Positions 1 through 7,375 of a stretch of DNA of 17,594 bases are shown here, piece by piece (position 1 is the stretch's first letter; each line of letters opens with the position of its first letter). Made by a program: the position numbers and the translations under genes. Source of the stretch: Pseudomonadota bacterium (GTDB lineage: Bacteria; Pseudomonadota; Gammaproteobacteria; Xanthomonadales; Rhodanobacteraceae); contig JAJXTX010000013.1 of the NCBI GenBank assembly GCA_021783385.1, forward strand, positions 5,631 through 23,224, written 5' to 3'. The notes beneath the pieces were generated by a model. It searched no databases and had not been told where the DNA came from. It worked only from the letters and a program-made list of their open reading frames with translations.

Positions 1-1178
1 AGAAGAGCCTGCAGGACGACGGCCGCCTCAGCGCGCTGGCCAAAGCCAAGGGCTACAGGAAATGGCTGGTCGGCGATCTCGACCTGAGCCGCGCGCTGCC
101 ACTGGCACTGGGCGGCAACGACCCGCTGGTGAGTGCGCTGCGCAAGGCACATGCCCAGGCCGAGTCGGCCAAGACCGGCGAGCCGGTCGCCAACCAGCTG
201 CAGACGCCGGCTGCCTGCACCACCGAGGCGGCGCGCCTCGCCGCGCGCGTACCTGCGATGAGCTTTGGCTACACCCGGCTGGATGCGAAACACCAGGACG
301 CGCGCTTCGACGTGGCGCTGGCGGCAGACATCAGCAAGGCATTCGCCGGACTCAAGGTGGCGCTGCCCGGGCTGGGCGAAAACGGCAGCGCGCCGTTCGA
401 CTTCAGCCTTGCGCTGCCGGTGGCGCAGCTGCGCACGTTCTGGCTGGCGCAGGCCGATGCAGTGGCAGCCAAGCCGTTCACCTGCCCCGCGCTGACCGAT
501 ATCAATGTCGGTTTCGCCAGGCTTGGCCCGCTGCTGCAGAAGGCGGCAATTCCGCCGTTCGGCGACATGCTCGGCCTGCGCATCGCGCTGGACAGCCTGG
601 TCGCAGGCGCGAACCCGGCCCTGCCCCGATTCAGCGGGCGCATCGTGCTGGGCACCAACAACCCGGCCGGCCTGCTCGCGATGGGCCAGATGATGGTCCC
701 CGCACTGGCCCAGCTGAGACCCGCCGATGACGGCAAGCCGCTGCCGCTGCCCAAAGACATGGTCGGCATGCTCGGGCAGCCCGCGTGGATCGCCATGCAG
801 GGCAAGGCGCTCGCGCTCGGCATCGGCGCCGGCGAGGATGCCAGGCTGACGGACACCCTGAAGTCGGCCCCGGGCGACGCCGGGCGTATGTTCCGCATGC
901 ATCTGAGCGGCGCGATGTACCTGAGTTGGCTGCAATTGATGGAGCAGAAAGTCGACGCCCTGGCGGCCGCCACCGCGGCCATCAGCAAGAGCGACCAGCC
1001 TTCGCTCGACGGCAGCCCCGCCCCGGACGATGCCGCGCAGGCAGCCGCCAACGCGGCGCGCTCGAAGGCCCAGTTCGCCGCGATGAAGGCCCAGGCTGAA
1101 CGCGTCGACAGCATCGACGCCGAAATGCACATCGACGACGACGGCATGGTGATCAGCAGCCAGACCGTCCTGAAATAA
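1..1178 (+). CDS. Unrecognised probable exported protein, 3' part
   Basis: The reading frame is already open at the left edge (first full codon at base 3) and runs 391 residues to TAA at 1176-1178, so the true start lies outside the window. Internal ATG/GTG codons such as the one at 129 should not be taken as the start, because good coding sequence (KSLQDDGRLSALAKAKGY...) precedes it. I do not recognise a family. The visible part is Ala/Leu-rich, with alternating amphipathic stretches, no obvious membrane span, and only two cysteines (in PAACTTEA and FTCPALTD). Two lone cysteines would fit a disulfide in a periplasmic or lipid-anchored protein, but this is inference. An Ala-rich, charged segment near the C-terminus (about 60 residues before the end) may be helical or coiled. 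The gene ends 15 bp before a strong terminator and so is the last gene of its transcript. Confidence 0.75.
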   Translation, partial: KSLQDDGRLSALAKAKGYRKWLVGDLDLSRALPLALGGNDPLVSALRKAHAQAESAKTGEPVANQLQTPAACTTEAARLAARVPAMSFGYTRLDAKHQDARFDVALAADISKAFAGLKVALPGLGENGSAPFDFSLALPVAQLRTFWLAQADAVAAKPFTCPALTDINVGFARLGPLLQKAAIPPFGDMLGLRIALDSLVAGANPALPRFSGRIVLGTNNPAGLLAMGQMMVPALAQLRPADDGKPLPLPKDMVGMLGQPAWIAMQGKALALGIGAGEDARLTDTLKSAPGDAGRMFRMHLSGAMYLSWLQLMEQKVDALAAATAAISKSDQPSLDGSPAPDDAAQAAANAARSKAQFAAMKAQAERVDSIDAEMHIDDDGMVISSQTVLK

Positions 1179-1193
1179 GCGGCTGCAGCTATC

Positions 1194-1226
1194 GGCCGGG
1201 GCGCGCAGGCGCCCCGGCCTTTTTTT
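1194..1226 (+). terminator. Rho-independent terminator after the first gene
   Basis: An 11-bp perfect GC-rich stem (1194-1204 with 1209-1219) closes on the 4-base loop GCAG and is followed directly by seven T residues (1220-1226). It starts 15 bp after the TAA at 1178. This is a textbook intrinsic terminator on the + strand and isolates the first gene from the BON-domain gene. Confidence 0.93.
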
Positions 1227-1394
1227 GTGCGCGAGTACCGCTGCGCGGGCCCTCCAAGGTCGGTCGCTGAACCGCAGCGCGGCCTCGCCACGCCCCGTTC
1301 ACGCCGCCGCTGTTGCCATGCGCCCCGGAAGCCGCCGCTCGCGGCCCCCGGCTGCCGTTCGCGACAGCCACCGTCATCCGCACAGGAGATTGCC

Positions 1395-1763
1395 ATGCAT
1401 ACACGTTCGATGATCCGCCACAGCATGTTTGCCACCGGCCTGATGCTCGCCCTCGCGGCAGCGCCGCTCGCACCGGTTGCCGCACATGGAGCACCGATGC
1501 AGAAGGCTTCCGACAACCAGACGGTACCCGACAAGGCGGCCGATGCATGGATCACCACCAAGGTGAAATCGGAATTCGGCCTCACCAAGGGTATCGAGGC
1601 CGGCGACATCACGGTATCGACCAACGGCGGCGTGGTCACGCTTGGCGGCACCGTCGCCAGCGCGGCGGAAAAGCTGCATGCCGAGCGCGTGGCCAGGCAC
1701 GTGAAGGGCGTCACGAAGGTCGATGCCAGCGGTCTCACGGTCCGCGCGCGGCCAGCGCACTGA
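1395..1763 (+). CDS. Secreted BON-domain protein (OsmY-like)
   Basis: This 122-residue protein has a cleavable-looking signal peptide (MHTRSMIRHS, then the hydrophobic stretch FATGLMLALAAAPLAPVAA, about residues 11-30). One BON domain follows at about residues 50-117: DAWITTKVKSEF, the GDITVSTNGGVVTLGGTV core, and a C-terminal helix ending in VKGVTKVDASGLTV. BON domains are small alpha/beta modules in periplasmic proteins such as OsmY, linked to envelope stress and probably to phospholipid binding. The start is ATG 1395, because AGGAG at 1384-1388 sits 6 bases upstream; a longer open frame from 1227 lacks this and would bury the signal peptide. It is a single-gene unit between the terminator at 1194-1226 and the convergent hairpin at 1808-1842. 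The family call is firm. The physiological role is not shown by the sequence. Confidence 0.88.
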   Translation: MHTRSMIRHSMFATGLMLALAAAPLAPVAAHGAPMQKASDNQTVPDKAADAWITTKVKSEFGLTKGIEAGDITVSTNGGVVTLGGTVASAAEKLHAERVARHVKGVTKVDASGLTVRARPAH

Positions 1764-1807
1764 GCAGGGCGAGGGCCTGCCAAGCGTGACGGCGGCTCGC
1801 TCACTGA

Positions 1808-1842
1808 AACGAGACAGGAGCGGCGAAGGCTCCTGTCTCGTT
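1808..1842. terminator. Convergent hairpin between the BON gene and pilU
   Basis: A perfect 14-bp inverted repeat (1808-1821 with 1829-1842) encloses a 7-base loop. It lies 45 bp after the BON gene stop and 29 bp after the pilU stop, between convergent genes. There is no long T tract: only GTT follows on the + strand and GTTT on the - strand. Termination in both directions is the simplest reading, but its efficiency is uncertain. Confidence 0.7.
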
Positions 1843-1870
1843 GGCTGCGATGGCTGCCGCGGTGCGCGCC

Positions 1871-3043
1871 TCAGCGATTGAGCAGGCCGTTGCCGCCGCC
1901 AAAGCTGTGTGCGTCGCGGGTTTCCTCCAGCTCCACGCCGTCCAGGCCCTGCGACAGCGTATGCGCGTCGCCGCCCTGCGCCAGCTTGATGCGCAGGCGC
2001 ACCTCGTTGGAGCTGTCAGCGTGGCGCAGCGCATCCTCGTAGCTGATCTCGCCGGCGTGATACAGCTCGACCAGGCTCTGGTCGAAGGTCTTCATGCCGA
2101 GCAGGCCGGATTCCTTCATCACTTCCTTCAGCTTGTGGATATCGCCCTGGCGGATGTAGTCCTGCACCAGTGGTGTGCCCAGCAGCACTTCCACTGCCAC
2201 CCGGCGCGCCTTGCCGTCGGGGGTGGGGATCAGCATCTGCGCCACGATGCCCTTGAGGTTGAGCGACAGGTCCATCAGCAGCTGCTGGCGGCGATCCTCC
2301 GGGAAGAAATGCAGGATACGGTCCATTGCCTGGTTGGCGTTGTTGGCGTGCAGTGTGCACAGCACCAGATGGCCGGTTTCGGCGAAGGCGATGGCGTGGT
2401 CCATGCCCTCGCGCGTGCGCACCTCGCCGATCATGATCACGTCAGGCGCCTGGCGCAGCGTGTTTTTCAGCGCGTTGTCCCAATTGTCGGTGTCGATGCC
2501 GACTTCGCGCTGGGTGATGATGCAGCCTTCGTGCTTGTGCACGTACTCGATCGGATCCTCGATGGTGATGATGTGGCCGGTCGAGTTGAGGTTGCGGTAG
2601 CCGATCATCGCCGCCAGCGAGGTCGATTTGCCCGAGCCGGTGGCACCGACGAACACGATGATGCCGCGCTTGGTCATGGCCAGCTGCTTGATCACCGGCG
2701 GCAGGTTGAGCTCTTCCGGGGTGGGGATCTTCGATTCGATGCGGCGCAGCACCATGCCCACGCAGTTGCGCTGGTAGAAGCACGACACGCGGAAGCGACC
2801 CACGCCCTGCGCGGAAATCGCGAATTGGCACTCGTGGGTTTTCTCGAACTCCTCGCGCTGGCTCGGCGTCATCACGTTGAGCACCATGTCGCGCGATTGC
2901 TGCACGCTGAGCGGACTCTGGGTGATCGGCACGATGCGACCCTGCACCTTCATCGAAGGCGCCACGCCAGCCGTGATGAACAGGTCCGAGGCCTTCTTGT
3001 GCACCATCAGCTTCAGGAACGAGGTGAAATCGAAGTCGCTCAT
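1871..3043 (-). CDS. pilU: Type IV pilus retraction ATPase PilU
   Basis: This 390-residue hexameric GspE/PilT-class ATPase acts at the inner-membrane base of type IV pili and supports PilT in pilus retraction. The N-terminal PAS-like domain contains the family signature VHKKASDLFITAG. Then come Walker A GATGSGKST (133-141), the Asp box around TIEDPIEYV (160-168), Walker B DVIMIGE (201-207) and the His box ETGHLVLCTLH (222-232). It is called PilU rather than PilT because of the GATGSGKST Walker A, the longer C-terminal tail (to GGGNGLLNR) and the lack of the PilT AIRNLIRE motif. The chosen start is ATG 3041-3043, with GGGG about 7 bases upstream. The open frame continues 26 codons further, but those codons read through the intergenic GAATNGG repeats. 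It follows pilT after 78 bp and is probably co-transcribed with it. Confidence 0.95.
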   Translation of the reverse strand: MSDFDFTSFLKLMVHKKASDLFITAGVAPSMKVQGRIVPITQSPLSVQQSRDMVLNVMTPSQREEFEKTHECQFAISAQGVGRFRVSCFYQRNCVGMVLRRIESKIPTPEELNLPPVIKQLAMTKRGIIVFVGATGSGKSTSLAAMIGYRNLNSTGHIITIEDPIEYVHKHEGCIITQREVGIDTDNWDNALKNTLRQAPDVIMIGEVRTREGMDHAIAFAETGHLVLCTLHANNANQAMDRILHFFPEDRRQQLLMDLSLNLKGIVAQMLIPTPDGKARRVAVEVLLGTPLVQDYIRQGDIHKLKEVMKESGLLGMKTFDQSLVELYHAGEISYEDALRHADSSNEVRLRIKLAQGGDAHTLSQGLDGVELEETRDAHSFGGGNGLLNR

Positions 3044-3064
3044 GGATCTACCCCTGAGTATCGG

Positions 3065-3087
3065 CAATGGGGGAATCGGGAATGGGG
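3065..3087. repeat. Short GAATNGG tandem repeats between pilT and pilU
   Basis: The 78-bp pilT-pilU gap contains three back-to-back heptamers of the form GAATNGG (the first with C in place of the leading G). Similar G-rich GGGAAT runs are, from memory, common intergenic filler in Xanthomonads. The repeat sits just upstream of the pilU ribosome binding site. No function is evident. Confidence 0.5.
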
Positions 3088-3121
3088 AGCGCGGAATCAG
3101 CGCTGGCCGCGACTCCCGCAA

Positions 3122-4159
3122 TCATTTGAAGGCATCCTTGTTCTTGGCGTAGGTCGATGCTTCCTGGCGCGTCACCAGGCCGCGCTTGACCAGGTCCTGC
3201 AGCGTCTGGTCCAGCGTCTGCATGCCGAACTGCTGGCCGGTCTGTATGGACGAATACATCTGCGCCACCTTGTCCTCGCGGATCAGGTTGCGGATCGCCG
3301 GGATGCCGACCATGATCTCGTGCGCCGCGATGCGGCCGCCGCCGACTTTCTTCAGCAGCGACTGCGAGATCACCGCGCGCAGCGATTCGGACAGCATCGA
3401 GCGCACCATCGGCTTTTCGCCGGCGGGGAACACGTCGATGATGCGGTCGATGGTCTTGGCCGCCGAACTGGTGTGCACGGTGGCAAACACCAGATGGCCG
3501 GTTTCCGCCGCGGTCAGCGCCAGCCGGATGGTTTCCAGATCGCGCAGCTCGCCGACCAGGATGTAGTCGGGATCCTCGCGCAGCGCCGAACGCAGCGCCT
3601 CGTTGAAGCCCAGCGTGTCGCGATGGATCTCGCGCTGGTTGACCAGACACTTCTGCGAGGTATGCACAAACTCGATCGGATCCTCGATCGTCAGCATGTG
3701 GCCGTATTCGTTCTTGTTGATGTGGTCGACCATCGCCGCCAGCGTGGTCGACTTGCCCGAGCCGGTCGGCCCGGTCACCAGGATGAGGCCCTGCGGCTGC
3801 TCGATCAGCTCCTTGAAGATGCGCGGACAGGCCAGGTCCTCCAGCGTCAGCACCTCCGACGGAATGGTGCGGAACACCGCGCCGGCACCGCGGTTCTGGT
3901 TGAACGCGTTGACGCGGAAGCGCGCCAGTCCGGGTATCTCGAACGAGAAGTCGGTTTCGTAGAACTCCTCGTAATCGCGGCGCTGCTTGTCCGACATGAT
4001 GTCGTAGATCAGCCCGTGCACCTGCTTGTGTTCAAGCGCGGGGATGTTGATGCGGCGCACGTCGCCATCGACGCGGATCATCGGCGGCAGCCCGGCGGAC
4101 AAGTGCAGGTCCGAGGCCTTGTTCTTCACCGAGAAGGCAAGCAGTTCGGCAATGTCCAT
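3122..4159 (-). CDS. pilT: Type IV pilus retraction ATPase PilT
   Basis: This 345-residue cytoplasmic motor ATPase depolymerises type IV pili and so drives twitching motility, surface sensing and DNA uptake. All PilT motifs are visible: NKASDLHLSAG near the N-terminus, Walker A GPTGSGKST (130-138), Asp box LTIEDPIEFVH (156-166), Walker B DPDYILVGE (196-204), His box ETGHLVFATVH (219-229) and the PilT-specific C-terminal AIRNLIRE (288-295). Length is typical for the family. The ATG at 4157-4159 has GAGGA (4169-4173) 9 bases upstream. It is the first gene of the leftward pilT-pilU pair and is divergent from proC, an arrangement also known in Pseudomonas and Xanthomonas. I see no clear promoter upstream. 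Confidence 0.97.
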   Translation of the reverse strand: MDIAELLAFSVKNKASDLHLSAGLPPMIRVDGDVRRINIPALEHKQVHGLIYDIMSDKQRRDYEEFYETDFSFEIPGLARFRVNAFNQNRGAGAVFRTIPSEVLTLEDLACPRIFKELIEQPQGLILVTGPTGSGKSTTLAAMVDHINKNEYGHMLTIEDPIEFVHTSQKCLVNQREIHRDTLGFNEALRSALREDPDYILVGELRDLETIRLALTAAETGHLVFATVHTSSAAKTIDRIIDVFPAGEKPMVRSMLSESLRAVISQSLLKKVGGGRIAAHEIMVGIPAIRNLIREDKVAQMYSSIQTGQQFGMQTLDQTLQDLVKRGLVTRQEASTYAKNKDAFK

Positions 4160-4522
4160 CTGTCGTTTTCCTCAACCGATCGTCGTGGATCGCATGAATT
4201 CGATACTGCATCAGACAGCCGGCGGCAGTGCCGGACGTGGTGCGCCGCAGCGCGTGACGCAGCCGCCAACCAATCACCCGGAAGATAGCGCCTGAACCCC
4301 CTTGCAGCTGTCCTGATACTACTCGGCCAGGCGGCCGTGCGGCCAGTCTTTCGCTCGGCGGGAACATGGACTGCCGGCACGTTTTGCGAGGTTGGCAGGC
4401 AAGCTGCGCGACGACGCCGCAGCGGCGCCATCCATCACCATCTGCCCTGACGGCGCAAACGCGGTTACGCTGTCGCGTGCGCTGCCATCAGGGCGGCGCT
4501 CCGGATCAGTCGAGGAACCTGC
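4160..4522. other. 363-bp divergent intergenic region between pilT and proC
   Basis: No gene is supported here. None of the three frames on either strand gives recognisable protein, and I see no remnant of yggS, the gene usually sitting between pilT and proC. It must hold the start signals for both directions. A 7-bp inverted repeat GCCCTGA...TCAGGGC (4444-4450 with 4488-4494) and several GGCC-rich stems occur, none with a T tract. No convincing -35/-10 pair is visible for either gene. Confidence 0.6.
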
Positions 4523-5347
4523 ATGACACGACTTGCCTTCATCGGCGGCGGCAACATGGCGCGCAGCCTGATCGGCGGCCTGCTGAAAACGGGCGTAGCC
4601 GCCGCCAGCATCAACGTGGCCGAGCCGCTGGCCGAGGCTCGCCACGCGCTGGGACGCGAGTTCGGCGTGGCCTGCTATGCCGAAAACCGGCTGGCTGCGG
4701 CAGAGGCCGAAGTGATCGTGCTGGCGGTCAAGCCACAGATCATGCCGGCGATCCATACCGAGCTGCAGGACAGCCTGCAGCGGCACCGCCCGCTGCTGAT
4801 CTCGATCGCCGCGGGCGTGCGGCTGGATCAGCTCGAGCGCTGGTTCGGCGCCAGCCTGCCGATCGTGCGCTGCATGCCCAACACGCCGGCGCTGATCGGC
4901 GCCGGCGCCACCGGCCTGTGCGCCAACAGCCGGGTCAGCCCGCCGCAGAAGGCGCTGGCGCAGCACATTCTGGATGCCGCCGGCATCACCCGCTGGATCG
5001 ACGACGAGGCGCTGATGGACACGGTCACCGCGCTGTCCGGCTCCGGCCCGGCGTACTTCTTCGCGCTGGTCGAGGCGATGGAGGCAGCCGCGGTGGCGCA
5101 GGGCCTGCCGCGCGACAGCGCGCGGGCGCTGGCCGCGCAAACCTGCCTCGGCGCCGGCCGCATGCTGGTCGAGGGCGGCGAGGATCCCGCCGTGCTGCGC
5201 CAGCGGGTCACCTCGCCCAACGGCACCACCCAGGCGGCGCTGGAAAGCTTCGCCGCCAACGGTCTCGCGCGCATCGTGGCGCGCGCCATGGCGGCGGCCA
5301 CCGAACGCGGCGCAGCGCTGGCCGCCGCACTGGATACCAGCGCATGA
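4523..5347 (+). CDS. proC: Pyrroline-5-carboxylate reductase
   Basis: This cytoplasmic enzyme makes the last step of proline synthesis, the NAD(P)H-dependent reduction of 1-pyrroline-5-carboxylate to proline. The 274 residues match the family length. The N-terminal Rossmann fold starts with the dinucleotide loop FIGGGNM (6-12); VKPQ (69-72) and RCMPNTPA (116-123) follow. The C-terminal dimerisation/active-site half has SGSGPAYFF (172-180) and VTSPNGTT (229-236), the ProC signature. ATG 4523 is preceded by GAGGA (4512-4516), 6 bases away. The stop TGA overlaps the next start as ATGA, so the YggT gene is translationally coupled. The proC-yggT pairing is widespread in proteobacteria. Confidence 0.97.
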   Translation: MTRLAFIGGGNMARSLIGGLLKTGVAAASINVAEPLAEARHALGREFGVACYAENRLAAAEAEVIVLAVKPQIMPAIHTELQDSLQRHRPLLISIAAGVRLDQLERWFGASLPIVRCMPNTPALIGAGATGLCANSRVSPPQKALAQHILDAAGITRWIDDEALMDTVTALSGSGPAYFFALVEAMEAAAVAQGLPRDSARALAAQTCLGAGRMLVEGGEDPAVLRQRVTSPNGTTQAALESFAANGLARIVARAMAAATERGAALAAALDTSA

Positions 5348-5919
5348 TCTACCTGCAGAACGCGCTCGCGCTGCTGATCGGGCTGGCCTTCGACGCGCTG
5401 GCCACGCTGCTGCTGCTGCGCCTGCTGGCGGAAGCCTGCCGCGCGGATTTCCACAACCCGCTAAGCCAGTTCGTCTACCGCACCACCAACCCGGTGCTCG
5501 CGCCGCTGCGCCGGGTGCTGCCGAACTGGCGCCGGATCAACCTGGCCGCGCTGCTGCTGGCGTGGCTGGTGATGCTGCTCAAGCGCCTGCTGCTGTTTGC
5601 GCTGGTCGGCGTCATGCCGCATCCGCTCGGCCTGCTGCTGCTGGCGCTGGCCGAGCTGCTCGACTTCCTGCTGGTGTTCTACCTGGTGCTGATCTTCGGC
5701 TGGTCGCTGCTCAGCATGTTCGCGGTCGATCGCCGGCAGCCGCTGCTGCGGCTGGCCGGCAACCTGGTCGAACCGCTGCTGCGTCCGCTGCACGGCCGGC
5801 TGATCGCCGGCGCCATCGACTTCGCGCCGATGGCGGTGATGATCGCGCTGCTGCTGGCGCGCCTGCTGATCGCCGCGCCGCTGCTGGACCTGGGCGCTCG
5901 GCTGGCTATGGGAGCTTGA
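5344..5919 (+). CDS. YggT-family integral membrane protein
   Basis: The 191-residue, Leu-rich protein has four likely membrane segments (about residues 5-28, 66-90, 95-124 and 159-183). It carries two copies of the YGGT module: NPLSQFVYRTTNPVLAPLRR (39-58) and NLVEPLLRPLHGRL...DFAPMAVM (140-166). The internal duplication is typical for the family. The start is the ATG that overlaps the proC stop (ATGA at 5344-5347). No separate ribosome binding site is needed if coupling applies. YggT proteins are poorly understood; proposed links are to osmotic or ion homeostasis and, in plastid homologues, to membrane protein assembly. Its position after proC is the conserved one. Confidence 0.92.
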   Translation: MIYLQNALALLIGLAFDALATLLLLRLLAEACRADFHNPLSQFVYRTTNPVLAPLRRVLPNWRRINLAALLLAWLVMLLKRLLLFALVGVMPHPLGLLLLALAELLDFLLVFYLVLIFGWSLLSMFAVDRRQPLLRLAGNLVEPLLRPLHGRLIAGAIDFAPMAVMIALLLARLLIAAPLLDLGARLAMGA

Positions 5920-5960
5920 GTTTTCTCTTGTGGGTTGTGGCTTTGGCTGCTGCCTTTTTT

Positions 5961-6006
5961 GAAGCAAGAGCTTTCGTGCGCCAAAGGCGCACGAAAGCTC
6001 TGCTTC
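5961..6006. repeat. Long near-perfect hairpin in a convergent gap
   Basis: A 22-base left arm (5961-5982) pairs with a 21-base right arm (5986-6006) around an AAA loop, with a single bulged A in the left arm. Six T residues lie on its 5' side on the + strand (5955-5960), and none follow on the 3' side. It is therefore not a canonical intrinsic terminator on either strand, although it sits between convergent genes and may still block transcription. It could instead be one copy of a dispersed palindromic repeat. Confidence 0.75.
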
Positions 6007-6049
6007 ATCCCTGCACTCCAGCCACTCCCCGAACTCTATAACCGACAGT

Positions 6050-6076
6050 CATCGCGACTGAAATCGCCCCCACCCA
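6050..6076. repeat. REP-like fragment in the yggT/btuF-like gap
   Basis: Read on the - strand, this segment is GGGGGCGATTTCAGTCGCGA, close to the GGGAGCGACTTCAGTCGCGA-type palindromes that I recall as frequent intergenic REP elements in Xanthomonads and pseudomonads. The core GCGA...TCGC (6054-6057 with 6064-6067) can pair. Only one unit is visible, and it is slightly degenerate. Confidence 0.45.
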
Positions 6077-6087
6077 AAACCAAAAGC

Positions 6088-6900
6088 TCAGCGCAGCGCC
6101 CACGCGGCGATGATCCGGTGGATCGCCGTCAGTCCGTCGAACAGCGCGGCCGGGCCGGGCTGCAGGATGATCGGCGACTTGATCTCGTGCAGCTCGCCAT
6201 GGCGCACGGCGGGGATGGTGTCCCAGCCCGCTCGCGCCGCGACTTTTTCCGGGCGGAAGCGCTTGCCGCACCACGAGCCGAGGATGATGTCCGGCGCGCG
6301 CCGCACCACCTCGTCGCCGTTTGCCAGGATGCGCTGCTTTGCCAGCGGCTCGCGCGCCAGCTCGGGGAAGCAGTCGTCGCCGCCGGCGATGCCGATCAGC
6401 TCGGCGACCCAGCGGATGCCGGTGATGATCGGCTCGTCCCATTCCTCGAAGTAGACCTTCGGCCGCCGCGGCAGCTGGGCGGCGGCGGCGCGGATGGCGG
6501 CGATGTGCTGCCCGGCGCGCTGCGCATACGCCTCCGCACTGGCATGCGCGCCGACCATCGCGCCAAGCCGGCGGATGTAGGCGAGGATGCCGTCGACGCT
6601 GCGGTGATTGCTGATCCACACCTCGACGCCGCACTTGATCAGCTCGCGCGCGATGTCGGCCTGGATGTCGGAGAAGCCGATCGCCAGGTCCGGTTCGAGC
6701 TTCAGGATCTCGCCGACCCTGGCGCTGGTGAACGCGGAGACTTTCGGCTTCTCGCGGCGCGCCCGCGGCGGGCGCACGGTGAAGCCGGAGATGCCGACGA
6801 TGCGCCGCTGCTCGCCCAGCGCGTAGAGCACCTCGGTGGGCTCCTCGGTGAGGCAGACGATGCGCTGCGGGAAATGATCGGGGGCAGCAGGCTCAGGCAT
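6088..6900 (-). CDS. BtuF-like cobalamin/iron-siderophore binding-protein fold, no signal peptide
   Basis: The 270-residue protein matches the periplasmic-binding-protein family of BtuF/FecB type (PF01497): RIVCLTEEPTEVLYALGE near the N-terminus, RIVGISGFT, EPDLAIGFSD, the long linking helix (HASAEAYAQRAGQHIAAIRA), and PDIILGSWCGK before the C-terminal lobe. Unlike BtuF, it has no N-terminal hydrophobic signal, so it is probably cytoplasmic, and no permease or ATPase gene adjoins it. The start could be ATG 6900 (chosen, because homology begins just after it) or GTG 6930, which lies only 4 bp after the yjbQ stop and adds 10 residues. It is the last gene of the pdxH-yjbQ cluster. Automated labels would read cobalamin-binding protein; the ligand is not shown by the sequence. 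Confidence 0.82.
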   Translation of the reverse strand: MPEPAAPDHFPQRIVCLTEEPTEVLYALGEQRRIVGISGFTVRPPRARREKPKVSAFTSARVGEILKLEPDLAIGFSDIQADIARELIKCGVEVWISNHRSVDGILAYIRRLGAMVGAHASAEAYAQRAGQHIAAIRAAAAQLPRRPKVYFEEWDEPIITGIRWVAELIGIAGGDDCFPELAREPLAKQRILANGDEVVRRAPDIILGSWCGKRFRPEKVAARAGWDTIPAVRHGELHEIKSPIILQPGPAALFDGLTAIHRIIAAWALR

Positions 6901-6934
6901 ACGGTGCTCGCGGACGTCGTGAACGGCCACGCGC

Positions 6935-7375
6935 TCAGTGCCCCAGCACGGTCACCGTGACCTTGCGCTGGTGCGCGTCGGTGCGGTGCTCCCACAGGTA
7001 GACGCCCTGCCAGCTGCCCAGCAGCAGGCGGCCACCGTGCACGGGCACGCCGAGGCTGACACCGGTGAGGATGCTGCGCACGTGCGCCGGCATGTCGTCC
7101 GGGCCTTCGGCGGCGTGCCGGAAGATCGCGTCGCCATCCGGCACGGCGCGCGCGAACCAGCGCTCGAGGTCATCGCGCACGGTCGGGTCGGCGTTCTCGC
7201 CGAGCAGCAGCGAGCAGCTGGTGTGCGCGGTGAAGATGTTGGCGATGCCGGTCTGCACGTGGCTGGCGGCCACCGCCTGGCTGACCGCCTCGGTGACCTC
7301 GATGAAGCCGCGCCCCGGCGTATGCACGACGAAGGTGCCCTGCGCCACGTGCGGTGCCGGCAGCGCGCGGCTCAC
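6935..7375 (-). CDS. yjbQ: YjbQ-family (UPF0047) protein, secondary thiamine-phosphate synthase type
   Basis: The 146-residue single-domain protein carries the family motifs FTAHTSCSLLLGENADP (48-64), AAEGPDDMPAHVRS (88-101) and LLLGSWQGVYLWEHR (117-131). The last corresponds to the GTWQGI-type motif. E. coli YjbQ has been reported to have weak thiamine-phosphate synthase activity; the natural role of the family is unsettled. The start is GTG 7373-7375, whose last bases overlap the pdxH stop as GTGA, indicating translational coupling. The same frame has no better upstream start. It is followed 4 bp (GTG) or 34 bp (ATG) later by the BtuF-like gene. Confidence 0.92.
   Translation of the reverse strand: MSRALPAPHVAQGTFVVHTPGRGFIEVTEAVSQAVAASHVQTGIANIFTAHTSCSLLLGENADPTVRDDLERWFARAVPDGDAIFRHAAEGPDDMPAHVRSILTGVSLGVPVHGGRLLLGSWQGVYLWEHRTDAHQRKVTVTVLGH

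Noticed and set aside
269..1804. 511-codon - frame across the first gene, the terminator and the BON gene
   Set aside because: It crosses a terminator and a clear signal-peptide gene on the other strand; no recognisable protein.
1841..4288. 815-codon open frame on the + strand opposite pilT and pilU
   Set aside because: It runs across two well-supported ATPase genes and their gap, with HRHR/QRVLQR-type low-complexity translation; antisense shadow.
4376..4387. Sigma-54-like GGCACGTTTTGC ahead of proC
   Set aside because: The GG and GC elements are 8 bases apart instead of the required 10, so it is not a usable -24/-12 promoter.
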